From Talaromyces rugulosus (taxonomy: Eukaryota; Ascomycota; Eurotiomycetes; Eurotiales; Trichocomaceae), in NCBI RefSeq assembly GCF_013368755.1, contig NC_049562.1, positions 3,348,001-3,412,000 on the forward strand: a stretch of 64,000 bases of DNA. Direction: 5' to 3'. Within the stretch, counting starts at the first letter, position 1; each line of letters begins with the position of its first letter. The translations under genes were made by a program, and so were the position numbers. The notes beneath the pieces were generated by a model. It was not told the origin of the DNA, did no database searches, and worked only from the letters and a program-made list of their open reading frames with translations. Of this stretch, positions 13,570 to 26,311 are shown in pieces.

Positions 13570-14088
13570 GGCGGTTGCTGTATAGAACAGAATATATAGT
13601 AGTGGTGGTGATGTTTGTCAATTGACCGCACTGTATTGTATTTCTTCTCTATGAAAATATCAAGACGGATGTATATGCAGTGACAAAAAAAGAAGAGAGA
13701 AAAAAAAGAGTTGACGTAGAGGGGCGAGCGAGGGGCAGCCAGACCGGGGCCCGTTTTGGAAGTGGTCCGCATCGCGACGGCCGACGTCAGACCTCCGACT
13801 GTTACTTTCCGAGATGCATGAATGATGCCGTCTCTGCGCTTGTAATTCTTTTCTTATCTGTCTGCTTCGGCAATGCCCTCGCTCTGTTTCATGACCTGCC
13901 GATTCAGTACGAAGCACCAGGCTGATCAGATCTGGCCGGTGATGGGTTGAGCCAAACCAACCATTGCGATCAATGAACAACTTTCTCACCTTGCATTCTC
14001 TCTTCCCCTTCTAATCCTCAACCACCGTCCTCCTTCTTTTTCCATCCAGACCAGATCTTCACCCATAATAATCCAGATCATCCTCACC
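13570..14088. promoter_or_regulatory. divergent promoter region (phosphoglycerate mutase / med9)
   Basis: A 519-bp gap between divergent start codons. The stretch before the Med9 ATG (about 13985-14085) is pyrimidine-rich, as is common in fungal leaders of active genes. No specific operator recognised. Confidence 0.4.
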
Positions 14089-14763
14089 ATGGCATCCAAG
14101 TCTCCGGTTTCTGCCGCATCGCAGCGCAAAGTCTCGTCCACACCCGACGCAAACCCGACGACAGTCCCGAGCTCTCCGCATGCGTTTCCGACGCCGCAGA
14201 CATTTGATTTCTTGCCGCCGCTGCATGCTTTATTACTGCGACTGGTATCTACTACTACGACTACTTCGTCGACATCTTCGGCACCGACAAATAATAACCA
14301 GACAGCTGCTGGTGATGTTGTAGGAGCTGGCTCTGCCGTCCAGCAGAACCACCAGCAGCAGCAACAACAACAACAACAACAACCAAAAGCTTCTCAACAG
14401 TCTAACACCGCACATTCCACACAAACTACTATCCACAACCAACCCAGCGACGCCTCCTTACTCGGCACTGCTGCTGCCACGACCAGCGGTGTCCTCCCTC
14501 CCCTCGAAGCCAAAAACCTGCCCACCGCAGCCAGCGCCATCAAAATCCGTATTCAAAAGGCGCGCGCCGTCGTCGAGAAACTGCCGGATATTGATAGATC
14601 GGTGACACAGCAAGAAGACGAGATTGAAGAGTTGGAGGAGCGCATTGCGCGTTTGTCTGCTGTGGTTGCGGAGTTTGGGCGGAGAGCGGCGACGACGACG
14701 TCAACCACGGATGTAGCTACTACAGCTGGAAAAGAAGTTGATATGATGGATACAGCGGCTTGA
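14089..14763 (+). CDS. med9: Mediator complex subunit 9 (Med9/Cse2)
   Basis: Single exon, 224 residues. Conserved parts flank a low-complexity insert. The N-terminal FDFLPPLHALLLRL (near 39-52) and C-terminal LPPLEAKNLPTAASAIKIRI followed by IQKARAVVEKLPDIDRSV match fungal Med9/Cse2 proteins. A heptad helix (EDEIEELEERIARLSAVVAEF) follows. Med9 is a middle-module subunit linking activators to RNA polymerase II in the nucleus. Between the conserved parts are Thr/Ser/Asn-rich sequence and a polyglutamine run encoded by CAG/CAA repeats at about 14352-14382. The run probably varies in length between strains. No intron is needed. Convergent with the SHMT gene. Confidence 0.85.
   Translation: MASKSPVSAASQRKVSSTPDANPTTVPSSPHAFPTPQTFDFLPPLHALLLRLVSTTTTTSSTSSAPTNNNQTAAGDVVGAGSAVQQNHQQQQQQQQQQPKASQQSNTAHSTQTTIHNQPSDASLLGTAAATTSGVLPPLEAKNLPTAASAIKIRIQKARAVVEKLPDIDRSVTQQEDEIEELEERIARLSAVVAEFGRRAATTTSTTDVATTAGKEVDMMDTAA
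14352..14382 (+). repeat. CAG/CAA trinucleotide run encoding polyglutamine in Med9
   Basis: About ten consecutive Gln codons, switching from CAG to CAA, in the non-conserved middle of the Med9 frame. Confidence 0.85.
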
Positions 14764-15266
14764 TGATGCGAAATCGTCGCTACAGAGACGAGCTCTACCA
14801 ATAATACTACCATGTCCCCAGGCGAGACATGCGAGGCTACCACTACGAGGCTACAAGCTTCCGCACAGGAAACTTCAAAACTCCGCACAAAAAAGATTAT
14901 TTGCGACTATCATAGACACTGGTAAACAACCCAACCCGTGACACCATGAAACAGCAAAAAAAACAAACCGTTGCGCCCGATGCATAAAACGTTGAAGTTT
15001 ATAACCCTGTTGAAATGGGTTGTCCCGGGGCAAACACCTATACATATATATAAAAAAAAATAATAATAACCAAAGCTCAATCCGCATATCAAGGTTGAAG
15101 ACACATTTTTTCTCTCAATTCCTCATTCAAAACACCGTTTTCTAATTTGACGTAAATGTAACATGTCGTGCGTAGTCATAAAACCAAAACCAAAACCACT
15201 AGGTTGAACTTTTCCAATTTTTTCTTGGTCTCTCATAAATGCATGTCAAAGATTGCTAGTTCTGAT
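14764..15266. other. convergent 3' intergenic region
   Basis: A 503-bp gap between the stop codons of med9 and SHMT, A-rich with short A tracts; presumably both 3' UTRs. Nothing else recognised. Confidence 0.4.
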
Positions 15267-16850
15267 TTAAACAGGGAGAGGGTAGGTGCTGGCCCAAGCA
15301 GCAATCTCCTTGCGCAATTCGGAAACCTCAGGAATAGTGTCAGAGGCAAGCTTGGCCTTGAAATCCTTGAGCTTGTTGGCTTCCTTGGGAAGTTGGCTCT
15401 GGATGTTCTTGGCAAGCTTGACAGCCTGGTCAATGTAGGTAGCAACGCGCTTGAAGTCCTCTTCACTGAAGCCTCGGGTGGTCATGGCCGGGGTACCAAC
15501 ACGCATACCACCGGGGCTCAGGGCAGACTTGTCGCCAGGAACAGCGTTCTTGTTGCAAGCCAGGTTCATCTGCTCCATGACGGTCTCAAGGCGAGCGCCA
15601 TCGAGGGACTGGGGGCGCAAGTCGAGCAGGACCATGTGGCTGTCGGTACCGCCCGAAACAAGGGTGTAGCCGAGTTCTTTGAACGCGACTTCGAGAGCCT
15701 TGGCGTTCTTGATCACCTGCTCCTGGTATTGACGGAACTCGGGGGTGCTGGCCTGCTTGAGAGCGACTGCAAGAGCAGTAATGGTGTGGTTGTGAGGGCC
15801 ACCCTGGTGGCCGGGGAAGACAGAGAAGTTGATGGGACCCTCGAGGTCATACAGGATCTCCTTGCCGGTCTTGTCGGTGCTGCGGACTCCCTTGCGGAAG
15901 AAGATCATGGCACCACGGGGACCGCGCAGGGATTTGTGGGTGGTCGTGGTAACAACGTCGGCGTATTCGAAAGGAGAAGGAATGACACCAGCAGCGATCA
16001 ATCCGGAGATGTGAGCCATATCGACCACCAAGTAGGCACCGACAGAATCGGCAATCTGGCGCATGCGAGCATAGTCAATCAGGCGGCAGTAGGCCGAGGT
16101 ACCAGCGACAAGGATCTTGGGGCGGTAGAGCAGAGCATTGGCGGCGAGAGTGTCATAGTCAATGATGCCGGTCTCGGCGTTGACGCGGTAGGGGAAAGTC
16201 TCAAAGTAGGTGGAAACGGCAGAGATCCTGCGATACAGTTAGAATTATAGTAAGATGTAGATAGAATTGTTCTTTTGGACATACTTGCGCTGGGCAGTCT
16301 GGTAGCCGTGACTCAAGTGACCACCGTGAGGAAGGTCCAACCCCATCAGGCGCTCATGGGGCTTCATGAGAGCTTGGTAGACCTGCAGGTTGGCAGGGCT
16401 GCCAGACAGCGACTGCACATTGACACCCCACTTGTCCGAGTCCAGGTTGAAAACCTTCAAGGCACGGGCCTGGCAGGTCAATTCGATAGAATCAATGTGC
16501 TGGTTGCCGCCGTAGTAGCGAGCACCGGGGTAACCCTCGGAGTATTTGTTGGACATTGGGGTGCCCAGCGCATCGTAGACAGCGCGCGAAGTGACATTTT
16601 CAGAGGCGATCAACAGGACTGATTCCTTTTGGCGTTGAATCTCTTTTTGCTAATGGAAATATATAAGTCTCAGGAAGCGACCAGAACTTAGGGCAGAACT
16701 TACAATGATCTCAGCAACTTCAGGGTCCAGGTCCGAGAGGTTTCTTTCCATCAACTAGAAAAACTTTTGTCAGTTGCCGATGGACTCCGTCCGCATGCGT
16801 CAGGACAAGCTCACCTCCTTGTGGGAGTTGGATAGAGCGTAGGTAGCCAT
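15267..16850 (-). CDS. Serine hydroxymethyltransferase, cytosolic form
   Basis: Four exons: 16850..16815, 16754..16704, 16649..16285 and 16227..15267, coding 470 residues. This PLP enzyme transfers a one-carbon unit from serine to tetrahydrofolate, giving glycine and methylene-THF. Seen: NLSDLDPEV at the N-terminus, [62 protein letters not shown] and the PLP-lysine motif [16 protein letters not shown] (Lys249). The protein starts with [12 protein letters not shown] and has no targeting extension, so the cytosolic isoform is inferred. Introns 1 and 2 are close together, leaving a 51-bp second exon. A long open frame on the opposite strand is a codon-usage shadow. Confidence 0.97.
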
Positions 16851-17715
16851 TGGGGAGGATGAGATTGGATGACAAGCTGGAGAAATTGATAAAAAAATTA
16901 ATTTAAGGAACAAACTAGAGAATGCGAGGAAGTATTGTGTTTAAATAGCGAAGAAAAAGAAGAAGAGAGAGAAAGACCGGGAGGCGACAAAATCGTTCCC
17001 GGTGGTAACGATTAACCAACAAGGTTCCGTATTTACCGTACGCCAACAGACTAGCTACAAGGGTTTTACTAGGCAAAGTGCCCGTTTGATACGCGAATCG
17101 TTAATTACCCGTTCTAATGACTGAGCTCTCTTCGGAGTCCGACAGGCAAGCTCGAGCTTCCCATCTTCCCCTCTTGTGGCCTGCGAGTGCCGTGACGGGG
17201 AAACAGCGGTCGGACTTAGGGATCTGTACTGCGTCTCTATTTATTTATCTATCTTTTTTTTCCTACATGAAACCATGCTATTCTGCCTACACCAAGAAGA
17301 AAAGACAGACACCAGAAGAGAGAAAAAAAAAAAAAAAGCCCCGCTGTCCGACCAAGACCCCGCGCTTTCTGCATCGGGAATAGTGCAGGCAAGCTTGCTC
17401 TGCTAGGGCCGACGACATCGGAGCGACTTGCTAAGCCAATTGATAATTAATGGTCTAAGTATCAATTGAGAATAATATAAATTGTAGTCAAGCGATAGAC
17501 AGCATGGGCAGCACAGTACATATCAATAATCAGTAAATAACACAGGATCAACATGAAATGAAAGAGAAAGAGCAAATTGGACCGCTGTTCAAAATATTAA
17601 TATGTAACTCATATATCATAAGCAATCCCCATGTAAAACGCAGTAACAGGCCAGACGCCTATATCAGTCATTCATCATTCGTAGCAGAGCGTTTAAAAAA
17701 ACAAAGAAGACGTGG
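16851..17715. other. 865-bp gene-free region
   Basis: Lies upstream of SHMT and downstream of the sterol glucosyltransferase gene. It must contain the SHMT promoter near 16851-17100. Purine tracts at 16956-16977 and 17317-17340. No protein-coding signal or RNA gene seen. Confidence 0.4.
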
Positions 17716-20700
17716 TTAAGGCTGGGGCAAGTCTTGCCCTCTCTTAAATTGCTCAAAATCCGTGTCGTCGTCAACAAAAGTCCAGGCCTCATCGATTTCT
17801 TCGGTTTCCCCGTCGAGCCCTTGCTGCTCGTCGCCGCCTGTGGGTGTATATGGGGTTGAAGACAACGCGGCACGTTGCCGGGTGAGAGTAGTCGCGTATT
17901 CAAGGTCGCGATACATTGCCTGAATAGCATTGGAAACACCATTTTCCTGTTGATTAAGAGTTAGACCTCATACTGTATTGATAAAGGGAAGGGCAAATAC
18001 CTTTCGGATTTGCTCGCCAAGCCTCTTGGCCTTCACAATCATCCGTTCGCTATGTGTAGCTTCCCAGAGAGCCCTGGAGAATACACTGACATTGAGCTTC
18101 TTCATGCAGATTCCAATACCAAGATCCTCAACACGAGACCCAAAGAAGAATTGATCGCCAAAAAACGGTTTGACAATCGTTGGCACCCCAGCTCGAAGGC
18201 TGGCTCCAGTAGTGCCCGCGCCTCCATGATGTACCGCTGCATCGATTTGCGAGAATAGCCAGTCATGCGGAGCCGACTGGATCTGGTGAATCTCAGGTGG
18301 AAGAGGAACTTCGACACGAGCACTCTTGGGATCCCCGAGCCGGTCAGACCAGCCCTTGGATAAGATGCAGCGAACATCGGCTTTTTGTACCGACTCTACC
18401 ACCGTACGCGTCAGTGCACCTGGATCAGAAACTACAATCGACCCAAAGCCGATGTAGACTATCTTTTTGTCGTCTGCCCGCGCCTGGCTGATAAATTGAG
18501 TAAGCTCCGTAGGCGGAGTCCAGCCTGAGGCCTCGTTCAGAAACCAGTAACCCGTAACCCGAATCCAATCCGGGTAGTCTAGAGGCGGAGGAACCACAGA
18601 CGGCGAGTAGTTATAGAGGAAGGGGACCTTGTTTGGCTGCATTTTGTCGAGATTGGTGCTGCGAAGTCCCAATTCGATCTTCCGCCAACGGTTCACTTGC
18701 CCTGAAATAGCCCGCCAAAAGACATTGTCAAACATGACATAGCTAATGTAATTATACGCCCCGCCCATCTTGTGCTCTGGAACAGCAAAGGCATGGGGAT
18801 AAGCCCGTGTACGGGACCACGGCATCGTGAATCCGCGGAAATAGGGAATTCGAAGCGCTTCCGCTATATGTATTCCAGCCATGGCACTGGGAGATTCAAT
18901 GAGGACATCACTTCCTTGGCAAGCAACCCACGCTGAAGACAACAGCTCGTCGATCCACCCGCGAAACTTGAGCGATGCCTCTCTGAGAAACGAGTAAGTA
19001 AACATGCCATTCTCGACACATATCCTCATCAATTCTGCTGGGTCGCCCTCGACTGGGGCGAAATCGATTCCATGTTTGCGCACCCATGGCTCAAACTCGG
19101 CGTGGGTTGCAATCCTTGGCTTGTGGCCTTCCTCGAGCAAGCCTTTGCAGAGAGCGATGTACGGCTGAACATCACCCCGAGAGCCGATGGTCAGGCATGT
19201 AATCCGTAGTGATTCTGTGGGTTTGAAATTGATAATCGACGCCCGTGGATCGTCAAAGATTGGATGGACTTCGAGCGAGTTTTCAGGTGACGGGCCGTTC
19301 CTTGCATCTTGCAATAACTGCTGCTCTGTTTTTGCAGCATCTGCCTCATCCACATCTTTTTGAAGTAGAATACTGGATTGTTCTAGGAATCGGACTGACT
19401 CGAGCCGGTGATGCAGCGTCACGGCACAATCATCACGAGAATCCGCAGCATTGAATTCGAAAAAGAGTTCCTCGTGACCACGGATGATCAGGACGAGGCC
19501 CTGATAACCAAATCGAAAGCCCTTTTCTTTCTCCACGTTCTCAATATCTTTAATAGGCAGTATCATTTTTGTCCTGGTTCCAGGAAGGAGGCTTCGGAAG
19601 CAAAATTTGCTGTTGCCGATATAAATCTTTCCATAAAGAGGTAGAACGCGGTGAAGATAACCATAATATGTCGCTTGAAGCTTTTCACTGGGTGGAAGCG
19701 CGAAATGAGCGCGAAATCGGTCTCCGTATGAGGCATTCGTTTCCGCATCCTCACCATCAATATATCGGTCTGTGGTCAAGTCTTCCCCATCGATATAGTG
19801 TTTCCCTGCTCCAGCCCACATACCCGAAACCTTCTCAATGTATCCCATGGACTCGGTGGCTAAAAGGCTACTCATTTGTCGAGATCGGCTTCGGAGATAT
19901 TCAGCAAATCCAGCCGCCCGCTGGAGCGGATAAGCGCCTGCCTTTACAATCTCGTGTATTGAGGGAGCCGAGGAGCTGTAGACTTCGCTTTCGTTGTCAC
20001 CTTTTTGTTCCAATTCACCTGTTTTAAACCCAAAATACCGACCTTGTTTGCTGGCAGGCCCGTCGAAACCATGTTGTGCAGGTAACTTGCCTCTGTTCTC
20101 TTTTCTTAATGCATCACCGGGAGCAGACGGGGCCTGGTGTAGTCTATGAATTGTAGGCGACTGGAAGACGTCGCTCCGGTTCAGAATCTGACTAGCGGTC
20201 ACAACGGTATCTGAATGCGACTGCAAGCTGAGAGATGACTCTGTTCTATGGCCAAGTGATTGTACGAATGATTCGGAGTCGTTATGTTGTTCTTGGGCGG
20301 TCGCGTCGGGGATCCCACTCTTCCGACGCGATTCACTGCCTGCTCTCGATTTGACAAAGTCAGAGGTTCCCGAGTCCGACCTCTGGCGGGGTTCTCCTTC
20401 AGTTATATCGTTCAGCGCTAGGGGGTTTTCTGGAGCTTCTTGGGCAGCGCCGTTTATCAGGCCTTTCAGTACGTCGAATGCATCTTGGCCGTAATTAAAA
20501 AACGAAAAGAAGTGCTGTTTGATGTCAGAAAGATTTTCAAGCTGAGAGGGGGGAAAAGAGAGCATACCTCGTCTATTGCATACGTTTCGTATATATCCAC
20601 CACCCTGATTTTGAATGTCTCTGCCAGATCCATCATAGGGCTCTGCTCTATGTCTATAACGTTCTCTAACGGGAGAGAGATCTTGACCCTTCCGCCTTCA

Positions 20701-21896
20701 TTCTGGGAGCGGAAAATCACTTTCTGCAACGCCTTTACCCATTCCTTTGCGCTTGCAGCACTGTCTGCCCTAAAGTTGTAGGACCGGTGATCAGTGGTAA
20801 CCGTAAAGTCTCGGCCTTCTTTATCCTTTGGATTCTCCGAAAGCGAGGCGCTGATACCATAACGTAGATCAACCTGACCGCCAGGGAAATATAGGTTGGA
20901 GGGATCGGCAAAGTATGAGAGCACGTCGCCTTTCAAGGAAAACCAGTAGCGGTTGTACTTGGGATTGTTACGCCCGCGTTTGCTGAGATAGCCAGACTTG
21001 ATAGCCGTGTTCGACTTTTTAGGGAGATAGGCGTAGAAGCAGATGTGTTTTTCGGTGACATACATATATCCTTGGAGTGCGATGCTTTGCATCAGCCAGC
21101 ATGGATACTCTGCAATAACACGTTCAGGGCCCGCAAATCCAAAGATATCCTTGAGTCTAATGGACAGGAGAGTTGTCGATTTCTCGAGTTCACCGCTTTG
21201 ACCGCATTCTTCTTTCTCAAGGTGCGCATGCTCTTCACTAGACAATGCCGACGTGTCGAACCGAGTTTGAGCTTCAATCATACGACTCAGCACTGGAGCC
21301 GAACGGGGTGTTGTGCTTTCTATTTGTTGGGCGGGAGGAAGAGGGGTTTCGTTTTCGTCTGTGCTAGGGTCCGTAATATCAGAAGGCTTCTTTCCCTTGC
21401 TGCTGGCTTTCCGGCGAACCATGCTAGCTGTCGATCGAGGTAGGCTTTTGGTTGAGCCTTTTCTATGTATATTTCCTTCTTCACTTAGAGACTGTGTTTG
21501 CTGCTCAGACTCCTCCAGGATAGGCTGCGATAAGGAAGTGCCTTGGTCGCCCCGAGCCTGTTTGTATCTAGCAGCCTGCTTCCTCAACGAGTCGACTCTG
21601 GCTGTCTTTGTGACCTCGCCTCCATCGCTATCACTCGAATCATCAAACCGAGAGTGAAAGTCCGACCTAGACCCAGCGGCGGCAATCATAGAGAAAATCG
21701 ACCGGTTCATGTAGGGCAAGTCCTGGCCGCCGATGCTTTTCGGCGGGGCTGTCACATCTTCCTGGTCATCATCGCCATTGTTGCTCTTGAGTCGATCGGG
21801 CACGCTTTGTGAGGGTAAACGATGCAGCGACTTGGAAAGCGAAAACTTGCGGTTCGTCGACCGGGCCTTTCCGGCGGCGTCTTCTGGGGACGCCAT
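17716..21896 (-). CDS. atg26: Sterol 3-beta-glucosyltransferase (UGT51/Atg26 type)
   Basis: Three exons: 21896..20568, 20514..18001 and 17946..17716, giving 1,357 residues, close to other fungal Atg26 proteins. It moves glucose from UDP-glucose onto ergosterol at membranes; in some yeasts it is required for pexophagy. Domain order: a disordered Ser-rich N-terminus; a first GRAM segment ([20 protein letters not shown]); a PH domain ([20 protein letters not shown] to [12 protein letters not shown]); a second GRAM ([13 protein letters not shown]...); then a GT-B glycosyltransferase beginning [20 protein letters not shown] and including the nucleotide-sugar motif [19 protein letters not shown]. 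The first ATG is at 21896; a GTG five codons upstream was not chosen. Both introns fall at positions that rebuild conserved sequence. Confidence 0.95.
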
Positions 21897-22677
21897 GCTG
21901 CTGTATGACACTCGAGTGGGAGAGAGGTTCGATTATTGTTTTCGGCGAATGCTGTTTGATGGCAGCAAGAACGGGTAACTAGGTTGGAGATGATAGCAAG
22001 ACGACGGTTGCCTTGTGGAGTCTTGTCAGCACTGGAGCTTCAACTCAGCATCTAAAACCACCACAAGTAATCAAACAAAAAAAACAAGGGCAGAGTAAAA
22101 ATATGTAAGGTGAAAAACAGTGAAACCCACCAGCAGTTGCCCTTCGAACAGAAAGAGGCTCTGAAGGACTGAGTATTCCGGGATCCCAATGAGCGGATCA
22201 GCCATGAGCTGCAGTCACATGGAGGCAAGCCATGGTCCAGGTCGACCGTATGTCCAATTGGGGGTGATAGGTACAGTGACAGCAAAGAAGTCCGGTGCAA
22301 GACAAGTCGAGGTTGTCGTGTCAAGGAAGAAGTCAACTGACAACAGACAATCGCATCATGGGGGCGGGAGCCAATGACGTCCAGGGCAGCAGTCAGCCTT
22401 GCCAATCACATGCCGCCGCCATGCTTATCTCAGCCTGATAACAAATTATGGATTTTATTATCTTTATTATTTTTTATGAGCTGTACAATTCTAGGAGTTT
22501 CTTGTATTTGTGTGCTACAGCTGGTTCTACGACAACTAATCGTATTTGCAGCGTGCTGTTATAGTTCCTTGCTACAGGCTGTATACTTCGATACGCTAAG
22601 TCGCTAGTCTCGCCTCATATTCGAAATAATACGTAATTAATATTCCTATCAACCTCGAAGTATCATATAAAAAAAAC
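21897..22677. other. 781-bp intergenic region
   Basis: Upstream of atg26 and downstream of the prenylcysteine oxidase gene; both read leftward. It should carry the atg26 promoter. The 22440-22680 part is AT-rich. No coding or RNA feature recognised. Confidence 0.4.
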
Positions 22678-24347
22678 TCATAATTCAGTATTCACGTTGC
22701 GTTCCTCAAACCACCTGCCCCAGCTCATCTGCCGCCCTATCTGCTCGTGCCATTCATTCGCCATAAGCCCAGCAACATTCATGCCCATAAGAGAGCTAGT
22801 TTCCATGGTGGATATGAAACTCTCGATACCGCCAGTGTACCATATGTTACTTTCCAACTTGACTTCTTCGAATGTTTGGCGAGGATATTCATATGGGTAA
22901 GAGTCCCAGGTTTTCTCGTGGAACCAAGAGATGTCATGACTAGGGAGGTCGCCAATTGCCGCGTTCTCACCTGCTGTAGGGACGTCGAGCCCTAGTATGG
23001 AAGCCACAAATTCCGCTGATAATCTCTTTGGGGAGAATATTTTGTAAACATAATGATGTTGGTGGTCAGCGTCTTCTGCCGGGGCGTCGACTACTCGTAG
23101 CAGGCTGATACTCCAGAACCCCGTTGGCCCGACACCTTCTTCGTGCGAATCCAAGTCTAAATCCTCTGGAAGTGTGGTCAAGATCATTTCTGGAACTTCG
23201 TTCTGGTCTGATAGATTGAAATGTTTTCCAGAAACCTGATGATGCGATGTAAATAGTGTCACATACAATCGCACATATGGGATTTTGTCGGGAGTCTGCC
23301 CGAGGGATGGATATACATCAATTCCACTGGTCTGGTATGGTGCCGCAATAACGACATCATCAAAAACACTGTTCGAAGAGATGCCGTCTTTTCCCTCATG
23401 CGAGATGCTCAAGGTGTCATCTTCGTTGCGGTTGATGGACGTTACCGTGGTGTTCAAGGCGACCTTGGCTCTAGAAGCATCCAGCATGCCAGAAAAGATA
23501 CGCCAGTTCCCGTTCTCAACTGCGACGGCGCCGTCTGTGGCCATGCATACCATGGTTTCTAAACCATGAATCAAGCCGATATTCTGTCCATAGTTGACCC
23601 TAGTACTTGCCTGGATAATCTCACGCGGAAACGAGCCGGATATCCCATTTGCCTCGAGGAACTGTGCTCCCGTAACAGCTGTCGCTTTATGCAGCTCGAG
23701 ATCAACCACAGCAGAAGATAATGAGGAAAATGGAAAGTATGGTGATTTGTACAGGTTCAAGAACTTTCCAACGACCTGCTTTGTCAGCCGCTGCGTCCGT
23801 ATTGGCGCCAGTCCATATTTCCATAGCAGCTTGGCCGTATCCCACCATGTCATTGAATGGCTCTGTGTGTAGACAAAGCGCTCCCCGTCCCATATGCCAA
23901 GCATTGCCAGGCTCTGCTCCGGGCGGTCTTGAGATGCGCTAGAGATCTGAAGGTCGAATTTCTTAGCGGCTTCCATGAGGTTGTAGTTCACTGACACGAA
24001 TATTGAGGCGCCCAGCTCCACTGGATACTTGGGGTCGTTGAAGACATTGACTGTCGTTGACCGGCCCCCGACATAATGGCTGCGCTCAAACACTGTGATG
24101 TTCAACGGAATGTTTGAATCGTCTGCAAACTGGCGGAGATAATAGGCAGTCGATGCTCCAGCAGCGCCAGCTCCTAGGAACCTATGAGCACCCATTAACT
24201 GTCATGAGCATGAATCAGCTGTTGCTTACCTATGATTGCGACTTGACGAGGCTCAGTTTCTGTTTTGGTTTGCAGTGGAATTTGGCTGTATGCGTCCACA
24301 GTGATGGCTGTCCATATGAGAAGCAGTGCGTTCATGAGATGATGCAT
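22678..24347 (-). CDS. Prenylcysteine oxidase (prenylcysteine lyase)
   Basis: Two exons: 24347..24230 and 24173..22678, coding 537 residues. Exon 1 supplies a secretory signal (MHHLMNALLLIWTAITVDAY). The splice rebuilds the FAD dinucleotide-binding motif VAIIGAGAAGASTAYYLRQF (near 36-55), followed by ERSHYVGGRSTTV and ELGASIFVSVNYNLMEAAKK, all typical of the family. The C-terminal lyase domain includes WYTGGIESFISTMETSSLMG. The mammalian enzyme is a lysosomal FAD thioether oxidase that frees cysteine from farnesyl- or geranylgeranyl-cysteine left after prenylated proteins are degraded; vacuolar or luminal location here is inferred from the signal peptide. Two AG acceptors lie near the junction; only CTAG at 24174 preserves the GxGxxG motif. 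Confidence 0.9.
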
Positions 24348-24783
24348 TTTGAATGGTATGGCGAAATAATCAGGATAACGTTATGCGAAAGGTGATTCAG
24401 ATGAAAGAAGATTCAAATATCATGAAAGACGTATTAGGTGTGAGCATTATCAGCACCACAAAGAAAAACCCACCAATACCGCTATGAAATACTGTACACT
24501 GACGAAACTCGAAAACGTTATAATTATTATTGAGAGAGGAGGTTGATCAATGAGATTAAAGATGGAGATAACAAGGTGAGGTTGAGTCCGGCTAAGCCCT
24601 ATTGAAGGAGTGGGGCCAGCTAACGTTCCCCTCGTTGACGATCCGCGTCCAACTTTTTTTTTTATCAATACAAAAAAAAAGTCCGGCGCAATTGACGCAG
24701 ACTTGGTATAACTGTGTGGCTTTATCGCTACAGAATTCGAGTCGATAATCTGAAGCGAGGAAACTTTTTCTTTTGCTACAGCC
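24348..24783. promoter_or_regulatory. divergent promoter region (prenylcysteine oxidase / Tsr4)
   Basis: A 436-bp gap between divergent start codons, with T and A tracts near 24652-24680. No specific operator recognised. Confidence 0.4.
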
Positions 24784-24920
24784 ATGGATCCATACGACAG
24801 CGACTCGTCCGGCCTCGAGGATGCGGGGGACTACACTGAGACCGGAGTATTACTGGGCTACGCCTCGACAGAACCAACAGACGACACAATCAGCCATCTT
24901 GGCGGGTGGCCGGTACGTTG

Positions 24921-24963
<43 letters not shown>

Positions 24964-26115
24964 TGGTTTCTGGTCTAACATCACAATCGTACTATATAGA
25001 CATGGCTAGATGAGAGCACCCCTCCTCCTGGCGACCTGGCAAAATGCAAGGTCTGCAATGACCCGATGCTCCTGCTCCTCCAATTGAACGGCGATCTCCC
25101 CGAACATTTCCCCGAGGAAGAAAGACGTCTATACATTTTTGGCTGTCCGAAGAAGACCTGCAATCGCAAACCAGGCAGCGTGAGGGCTCTGCGGGGTATT
25201 AAGAGGTTCAAAGTCCAGTCCTCAAAACAAACGCCAGCGAACAACTCGCAAACCGAATCTTCCAAGACGACAACAACAGAGAAACCAGATTTAGGTTCTG
25301 CTTTATTTGGTACTGGCTCGTCGGTCCTGACGTCGAACGTGAATCCATTTTCGACCTCCTCCTCGTCTCAATCACAAAACAACCCGTTCGCACCACTGCC
25401 TTCGGCTTCAACACTCGCCGCGAAACCACCGCAAAACCCAGCAGTCAACAGCTTATCCGAAACATTTGCTTCAAAATTGCGAGTCTCCGACCCGGCACCA
25501 GAGCCAAAAGTTGCTGCTGGGCCCGTTCTGCCATGGCCAGCGCAGTCGGATTTCCTTACCCCTTATACGGAGTACCATCTCGACGCTGAATATGAAACTC
25601 TCTCGCGCCCATCATCACCCACCATACCAGCCAACACTACCATAGAAAACATAGAAACAGAAGATTCGTCAAAGGGAGGAGGGGCGTCCGATAGCAAGGA
25701 TACCAATACCTTTGAGTCTTCAGTAGACAAATCATTCCTCCGCTTCTCGACCAGACTAGGCCACAACCCAGAGCAAGTGCTTCGATATGAATTCCGCGGT
25801 ACGCCGCTTCTCTACTCTGACACCGATGCTGTCGCCAAGCTTTTCCCACAACCCTCCCAACAGCAGACACGTCCTAGGTTCCCTCGCTGTGACTCGTGTG
25901 GCAGTGAGCGTGTCTTTGAGTTGCAGCTTGTTCCGCATACCATTGCAGTGCTGGAGGATGGTCGAGAAGGGATTGGTCTCGGTAAAGATGATGCTGGTAT
26001 GGAGTGGGGTACGATCATTCTGAGCGTGTGCGCCGCCGACTGTGGCACGTCTGAGGGGAGTCAGGTCGGATGGAGAGAGGAGTGGGTGGGCGTGCAATGG
26101 GAAGAAACGAAGTGA
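24784..26115 (+). CDS. Tsr4/PDCD2-family ribosome assembly protein
   Basis: Two exons: 24784..24912 and 25000..26115, coding 414 residues. Start MDPYDSDSSGLE; the splice gives GGWPTWLDESTPPPGDLAKC, then a Cys-rich segment (CKVCNDPMLLLLQLNGDLPE, then FGCPKKTCNRKPGSVRALRG) matching the PDCD2 N-terminal zinc-binding fold. The middle is low complexity. The PDCD2 C-terminal domain (RYEFRGTPLLYSDTD, PRCDSCGSERVFELQLVPH, WGTIILSVCAADC) closes the protein. Yeast Tsr4 is a dedicated chaperone of ribosomal protein uS5 (Rps2), needed for 20S pre-rRNA processing; this role is transferred from the family. The intron carries a TATC microsatellite. Convergent with grc3. Confidence 0.92.
24921..24963 (+). 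repeat. (TATC)n microsatellite inside the Tsr4 intron
   Basis: About ten copies of TATC occupy roughly half of the 87-bp intron (24913-24999), between the GTACGT donor and the acceptor. Likely polymorphic in length, which would change intron size without touching the coding sequence. Confidence 0.9.
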
Positions 26116-26311
26116 TAAGATATTACTTCTAGAAAAAAATTTACGGACTGTTCTGGATATCGACGGCAGGACCGTTGATAAGGACTTGTCCAAGCCCGTA
26201 CATTTAACCTGTGTCTATTTGTTTCTAGCTTGCATAGAAATAGGCCTGAATAAATCCTCGACTAAGCCATGCTTGGCCTTTGAATCTCTAGAATATGAGA
26301 TTATATCGAGG

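Noticed and set aside
15168..16250. 360-codon open frame on the plus strand across the SHMT gene
   Set aside because: It lies antisense to a clear enzyme, its translation matches no family I know, and it reflects codon bias of the real gene.
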